From NCBI RefSeq assembly GCF_964355755.1, contig NC_092680.1, positions 2,705,001-2,769,000 on the forward strand: a stretch of DNA of 64,000 nt. Direction: 5' to 3'. This document shows, piece after piece, positions 60,401-64,000 of this stretch. The stretch is from Antedon mediterranea. Taxonomy: Eukaryota; Echinodermata; Crinoidea; Comatulida; Antedonidae. A program made the translations under genes and the position numbers. The notes below the pieces were generated by a model, which was not told where the DNA came from, ran no database searches, and saw only the letters and a program-made list of their open reading frames with translations. Positions within the stretch are counted from its first letter, which is position 1. Every line of letters begins with the position of its first letter.

Positions 60401-62660
60401 TATTAATGCATGTCAACTTTGTTGAATCAATAATTTATGCTTATAATATTTCTTGGCTCAGCTAGATATTTGAGTACATTTGTGACTTTATCATCAACAA
60501 AATACAGATAGGGCAAGTCAAATATCTCATCACAGCTCAAACACTATCAAAATAATTTGTAATACTTTGTCTGGCTATTAAACTCTGTATGCACTATCAA
60601 ACTAGTTTAACAGTGTCATGTGCCCAAATATAGTAGTGATATGACATCATGTCCATATATGGGCACATCACGTTTTTTTTGTTACATGAAGTTTGATCGT
60701 GTAGACAGAGCTTTATTCAAGTCTAGTGGTCTAGTGAAAAAAAAATTGGCAAGGACAATGTCATTCATAAAGTTACGTACTTTGCAGCTGGATACACCCT
60801 TTTTATCTTGTGCAGCTCGTCTTCATTGTCAAAGGTCATCATTGAAACGTTGGTGTCACAAGCGTACTTTAGATGAGATTTCTGCTTGCAAGGGTTTGCA
60901 AAGATGATACGCGATGGAGACACACTCAACTCCAGCATAGTTTTAATTTCATTCTAAAAATAAAATTATTTTTGTTAAATGACGATAAATATTTTGTAGT
61001 GAAAAAAATGTTTCATAAAAGCATCATCACAAGTGAACGACGTAAATTATCATTCAAGCGACAAAACTAGAATTGGACAATCTGCTGCGACGATTAGGAG
61101 AATTGAGATCTTGCAGTCAAGAACTTTTTAAACAATTTGTCTAGAGTTAACAAAGTTCTAAAGAAAGTTCAGTTTCAGAGATGACTTATCTTATGTATAT
61201 CTAAAGTTTAATGGTATTGTTTGTGGCTCAGAAAAGATTTGAGGTTAGACTTTATCATCATAGAATAACAGTTAGGGCAAGTCAAATCTATCATCAACGC
61301 TACTGTAAGCACAATCACGGTTTGATCATTTTTTATGACTAAAACCATTGGCTCCTAATCACGCAGGCAAATTATCTATGCAATATTTATGGCGCTGTGA
61401 CTATTACCTTGCTGGCACAGTCAAATCCAGTTCCAAGTGCTGCCAGTGTGGCCAGAACCGCAGGATCTGGGTTACATTTCACAGCTAAAAAAAAAACACA
61501 CATAAATATAACACTATAATAAAAATTTTATGAAGCCAGAACTCATTATATGGCGATAATCTACATTTACGTCAGAAGCTACTATTCGTGTCATTGACAT
61601 TTTTTTTATCAAAATCAAACAAATAATAAATTAATACAATGGAATACATAATAAGCATGATTGCCTTAAACATGTAATGTATATATATGATTAGTTAGTA
61701 AGCAATAACCCAATCAATTTAATTTTTATATAGATGAAAAGAAAACCAATATAGCTATTTACCATAATGTGGCTCTACCCGAGGAAGTAGTCTCCTCCAG
61801 CGGGTAAATTTTTTAATGACATCACCCATGTCACAGATGAAAAATGGATCGTCTTGGTCCTAAAAACATAAAAATACAAAAGTAGATTTAATGTAAAAAT
61901 TGCAAACATTTTGTTTTTTTTTAAACTAATATATAACTAACTATAAATAAATTCACAAAATACTGATGTCTAATGTCCTTTTAAACTACAGACAAAAAAG
62001 TGTAATGAGCTCAAATATGGTAGTGATATACTCAAATATGGTAGTGATATGCTCAAATATGCTAGTGATATGCTCAAATATGGTAGTGATATGCTCAAAT
62101 ATGGTAGTGATATGCTCAAATATGGTAGTGATATGCTCAAATATGGTAGTGATATGCTCAAATATGGTAGTGATATGCTCAAATATGGTAGTGATATGCT
62201 CAAATATGGTAGTGATATGCTCAAATATGGTAGCAATATGACATGATTGTGTTCATATATCGGCATATCACATATTGTTATAATACGATGACAAAATTAG
62301 AATATTTTTCATTTTTTATTTTAAAGACATAATAAATTTATTTATTATAATAATTAATTAAGGAAAGTTGTTTAATAAACCAAAATTTAAGGAAAAAAAA
62401 TGTCGACCAGAACTTGTCTGGAAGGATGTTTTTTTATTACTATTTTTAAAAAAGAAATAATTATTTTTACAGCATCAAAACTACAAAATGATTTTAAATT
62501 AATTAACCCTTTTTTCTGACATTATATCTTTACTTGTTATATAATACATATAATTTACCTCTCTGTCATCATGGTTGTGAACCATTTCACTGACTATTTG
62601 GCGAATAGTTTTACGACTATCATGAGTCTTGATTGAAAATGATGCAGTGGTCAAATCCAT
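54412..62660 (-). CDS. ODC1: Ornithine decarboxylase
   Basis: Eleven coding exons in transcript order: 62660-62559, 61859-61763, 61484-61408, 60953-60781, 60372-60238, 59718-59553, 59277-59100, 58485-58352, 55863-55740, 55476-55389, 54580-54412; 480 residues. This PLP enzyme makes putrescine, the first committed step of polyamine synthesis, as a cytosolic homodimer. PLP lysine is Lys69 in AVKCN; Asp88, His197 (FHVGSGC), the GGGFPG loop, Glu274 and Arg277 (EPGRY), Asp344 (LLYDHA, human Asp332), Cys371 and Asp372 (GPSCDGLD, human 360/361) are all kept. It should therefore be an active decarboxylase, not an antizyme inhibitor. The antizyme-binding region corresponds to about 117-145 ([20 protein letters not shown]). 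The C-terminal tail is acidic, with no obvious strong PEST run. The loop after EPGRY is about 12 residues longer than in human. A 5' untranslated exon probably covers 62661-62743. Confidence 0.95.
55078..55188. mobile_element. MITE-like element, family A, copy 14 (left end lost)
   Basis: In ODC intron 10. Starts in the interior (TATGGTAGTGATGTGCC) and keeps TTTGATAGTGTAGACAGAGC at the right. Confidence 0.75.
55219..55353. repeat. 135-bp repeat F, copy in ODC intron 10
   Basis: Nearly identical to the copy at 55581-55713; it runs from TAGGCCTGCTTTAGTTCACT to GTGGAGAGGGTGAAAG. It ends about 35 bases from the exon 10 splice donor (minus strand). Confidence 0.9.
55581..55713. repeat. 135-bp repeat F, copy in ODC intron 9
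   Basis: Differs from the intron 10 copy by a single base in the compared stretch (GACCGGTAA for GACTGGTAA). It ends about 27 bases from the exon 9 donor, so both copies hold the same position relative to a 5' splice site. Confidence 0.9.
56006..56113. mobile_element. MITE-like element, family A, copy 15 (right end lost)
   Basis: In ODC intron 8. Left end TTAAAGCTCTGTCTACGCTATC; the interior ends around TTTGGGTACATCATC. Confidence 0.75.
56617..58250. mobile_element. 1.63-kb non-autonomous DNA transposon in ODC intron 8
   Basis: Terminal inverted repeats of about 24 bp: left ATGTGACCCGATCTGGCAAA, right TTTGCCAGATCGGGTCACAT, extending to AAAACCCT and AGGGTTTT and partly beyond. The flanks are both ATTAT (56612-56616 and 58251-58255), a candidate 5-bp target duplication. 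The longest internal ORF (63 codons at 56980) shows no transposase motif. The element contains short CTAGGCCTAGG palindromes near 57770. Confidence 0.75.
58678..58774 (-). repeat. ODC intronic hairpin repeat, copy in intron 7
   Basis: Plus-strand blocks in order: TTTGGCTCAGCTAGATATTG, AGTACATTTGTGACTTTATC, AGATAGGGCAAGTCAAATAT, CTCATC. The arms AGATATT-GA and TCAAATATCT pair with one base skipped. Confidence 0.75.
58852..58963. mobile_element. MITE-like element, family A, copy 16
   Basis: In ODC intron 7. Left end TTAAGCTCTGTCTGCACTATC; the right end is diverged (TTTGTTAGTGTATATATAGC). Confidence 0.8.
59979..60072 (-). repeat. ODC intronic hairpin repeat, copy in intron 5
   Basis: Same block order (TTTGGCTCAGATAAATTATG, AGTACATTTGTGACTTTATC, AGATAGGGCAAGTCAAATAT). 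The arms pair least well in this copy. Confidence 0.75.
60451..60546 (-). repeat. ODC intronic hairpin repeat, copy in intron 4
   Basis: Best-preserved copy: perfect 10-bp arms AGATATTTGA (60464-60473) and TCAAATATCT (60518-60527), separated by 44 bases. Confidence 0.8.
60578..60715. mobile_element. MITE-like element, family A, copy 17
   Basis: In ODC intron 4. Ends TTAAACTCTGTATGCACTATC and TTTGATCGTGTAGACAGAGC; only about 30 bases from the hairpin repeat. Confidence 0.8.
61219..61303 (-). repeat. ODC intronic hairpin repeat, copy in intron 3
   Basis: The most diverged copy (TTGTGGCTCAGAAAAGATTT...). Its arms are AGATTTGA (61235-61242) and TCAAATCT (61282-61289), perfectly complementary although both differ from the intron 4 copy. 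Confidence 0.7.
61985..62275. repeat. 21-bp array (about 12 copies) grown inside a family A element, copy 18
   Basis: In ODC intron 1. Units of GCTCAAATATGGTAGTGATAT repeat almost without change, followed by the normal family A interior (ACATGATTGTGTTCATATAT). The terminal repeats are lost. Overlapping reading frames on both strands are repeat artefacts. Confidence 0.9.
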
Positions 62661-62899
62661 TATTACACTAAATTCACAATAAATGCACAAAGTGGCTAAA
62701 CACAGTTACAGATAATAGGGCCTACTAGCTAATACGCAAAAGCCTGCAAAACAAACAAAAATAACAATAAATTATTAGCATTTGCCATCTAGAACACTAG
62801 ACTTACAGAATTACATTTTTATATAATGTATATATTTATGATCTTATAAAAAAACTGGCGACATGGTAAACATCAATTTATTTGCGAGACATAAAGTTG

Positions 62900-63055
62900 A
62901 ACATCATGATATGATCAATAGTTGACCATCATAATATGGTCAGTAGTTGACCATCATGATTTGGTCAGTAGTTGACCACCATGATTTGGTCAGTAGATGA
63001 CAGTCATGATATGGTCTGTAGTTGTTGACCATCATGATATAGTCTGCAGTTGACC
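62900..63055. repeat. About 25-bp tandem repeat, TTGACCATCATGATATGGTCAGTAG type
   Basis: Six to seven units, each a near-palindrome (GACCATCATGATATGGTC), lightly diverged. Confidence 0.85.
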
Positions 63056-63417
63056 TATAAGAGCGTGAAATGGTACTCTGCTATTTCATTTGCAAGTTCA
63101 AAATTTCATGTCTTCATATGGAAATCTACCTCCTAGCAGGCATTATTAATCTTTGCAGGTGGGCCATATATATTATTTTTAATTATCATACAACCAAGTG
63201 CTAGGTGTTCAAATGCAATAACTCCTTAGTGAGAATATACAGACTTAAATAAAATCTGAAAACAAATAAATACATAAAATGTCTCGCTTATCAAAAAATA
63301 CAGAATATAAAAACACGACATTTAATAATTAGGCACAACTTTGTATGCCGTTAAAAAAAAAACAACAAAGAAATTGACATTCTATCAGACGAAAAAAATC
63401 ATATTAAGCATCACCAA

Positions 63418-63423
63418 TTTATT
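63418..63423 (-). promoter_or_regulatory. Polyadenylation signal of the partial right-edge gene
   Basis: Minus-strand AATAAA about 145 bases after the stop codon at 63568-63570. Confidence 0.45.
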
Positions 63424-63567
63424 TTAAAAATAATTTGAAGGTTGATGTTTAAGTATTTATATGCTTTGGTCTTTGTAGCACAATTATGATTAATTTTTTT
63501 TGCACTATATTAATACTAATTGCTATACTTACACTGCAAAGTGAAAAATCTGATCCTTTAGCAAATA

Positions 63568-63660
63568 TCAGCTAGGGTCCCACTCTGGTTCAAAGTTGAT
63601 GTCCACAACCCCAGTTGCTCCTTCTGGTTCTACAGCCCAGTAGATGTTACAATGCCCGCC
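63568..63660 (-). CDS. Last coding exon of an unrecognised gene (partial)
   Basis: On the minus strand a good acceptor (GATTCTAG) is followed by an open frame of 30 codons ending in TGA: it starts GGHCNIYWAVEPEGATG and ends NFEPEWDPS. The hydrophobic-acidic pattern and clean splice acceptor look like a genuine C-terminus, and a poly(A) signal follows at the right distance. I do not recognise the family. The phase at the acceptor is assumed to be 0. The rest of the gene lies beyond the window, or beyond the GC-rich block at 63774-63915. Confidence 0.5.
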   Translation of the reverse strand, partial: GGHCNIYWAVEPEGATGVVDINFEPEWDPS

Positions 63661-63773
63661 CTAGAATCAAACAGTTTTTTTTCCATTAAAATAATGCCAC
63701 AACCCTAATCAAAGAGATCTTGGTTAAAATGGAGAAAAAATAAAAAAGAAATTATTTCTGCATTAAAACACCA

Positions 63774-63915
63774 GGCCTCGAATTTTACCGCGGCCAGTGC
63801 CGTCGGTGCCCTCCCAGTTGGCCTCAATGCCCTCGAAAATAAATAGCACCCACGGCCACTACTGGCCTGCCCTTTTTTTTGCGTTGGCCGCGAGTGCCCT
63901 TTCCGAGTTTTACCA
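63774..63915. repeat. GC-rich block, probable dispersed repeat
   Basis: GGCCAGTGCCGTCGGTGCCC and GGCCGCGAGTGCCC share a GGCC...GTGCC pattern within about 140 bases that stands out sharply from the AT-rich surroundings. The function is unknown; a dispersed repeat is the likeliest reading. Confidence 0.35.
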
Positions 63916-64000
63916 CAATAAAAACCACTGAATTAGATAGAAAATAATGTCAAGAAGATTTGTTTACACGACTCGGACGAGACGCAAAACTATCGCCTGT

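Larger units (their letters stand above)
62661..63567. other. ODC upstream region and 3' flank of the next gene
   Basis: Contains the likely 5' untranslated exon start at 62743 (acceptor TTTTGCAG on the minus strand), the 25-bp array at 62900-63055, and the 3' UTR of the partial gene with AATAAA (plus TTTATT 63418-63423). No ODC core promoter could be identified, perhaps because a leader exon lies further right. Confidence 0.5.

Noticed and set aside
61966-62266. Three overlapping repetitive ORFs (CSNMVV, LKYGSDM and LPYLSIS repeats)
   Set aside because: All are frames of one 21-bp array whose unit is a multiple of three; no start context or flanking exons.
54412-62660. Antizyme inhibitor as the identity of the ODC-like gene
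   Set aside because: All catalytic residues (Lys69, Asp88, His197, Glu274, Cys371, Asp372) are present; inhibitors lose several.
38299-62660. PSMA4, KLF and ODC as one functional polyamine-degradation cluster
   Set aside because: ODC is a proteasome substrate in animals, but PSMA4 is a general subunit; proximity alone does not support a functional cluster.

Overview
The window is an AT-rich, intron-rich animal nuclear sequence. GT-AG exons with consistent phase can be joined across it, introns are packed with short transposon remnants, and AGGCCTA/CTAG-rich tracts recur. Gene content and style suggest an invertebrate deuterostome, most probably an echinoderm. That placement is an inference from memory, not a search. 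All exon joins below were read by hand from splice signals, phase and family similarity.

Layout. 1-7451: no gene seen, several miniature inverted-repeat elements. 7452-12732 (+): a K+-dependent Na+/Ca2+ exchanger of SLC24A5-like size, 9 coding exons. 13702-18275 (+) and 20407-23504 (-): two convergent paralogous short transmembrane collagens with a Cys-rich C-terminal domain. 25435-28235 (+): a 219-residue START-domain lipid-transfer protein. 30184-36624 (+): DEK chromatin protein, 11 coding exons. 38299-43877 (+): proteasome subunit alpha type-4 (PSMA4), 8 coding exons. 47973-51895 (-): a KLF10/11-type zinc-finger factor, 4 coding exons. 54412-62660 (-): ornithine decarboxylase (ODC), 11 coding exons with active-site residues intact. 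63568-63660 (-): last coding exon of an unrecognised gene running off the right edge.

Non-coding content. Two abundant MITE-like families dominate. Family A has ends AAGCTCTGTCTACACTATC and about 18 copies. Family B has ends AAGC(T/G)TGGTTCCCACTAG and about a dozen. Both have produced internal tandem arrays in place. Other items: a 36-copy 44-bp minisatellite in a PSMA4 intron, two tRNA-derived SINEs, truncated non-LTR retrotransposon ends, a 1.6-kb TIR element in ODC intron 8, and a four-copy 151-bp array that repeats the splice donor of START exon 4.

Most notable. (1) A complete type I hammerhead ribozyme motif on the minus strand at 42872-42916, inside PSMA4 intron 6. (2) A roughly 90-bp hairpin-capable repeat present once in each of four ODC introns, with an arm change matched on both sides. 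(3) Direct KLF10/11-ODC adjacency, which mirrors human KLF11-ODC1 and KLF10-AZIN1 linkage and so looks like pre-vertebrate synteny. (4) CCAAT and YY1-like sites upstream of DEK, like those reported for the human gene. (5) An exchanger with Glu in place of the Asp that governs K+ dependence in NCKX2. The genes do not form one pathway; the only functional link visible is that ODC in animals is degraded by the proteasome, to which PSMA4 belongs, and I treat their proximity as coincidence.
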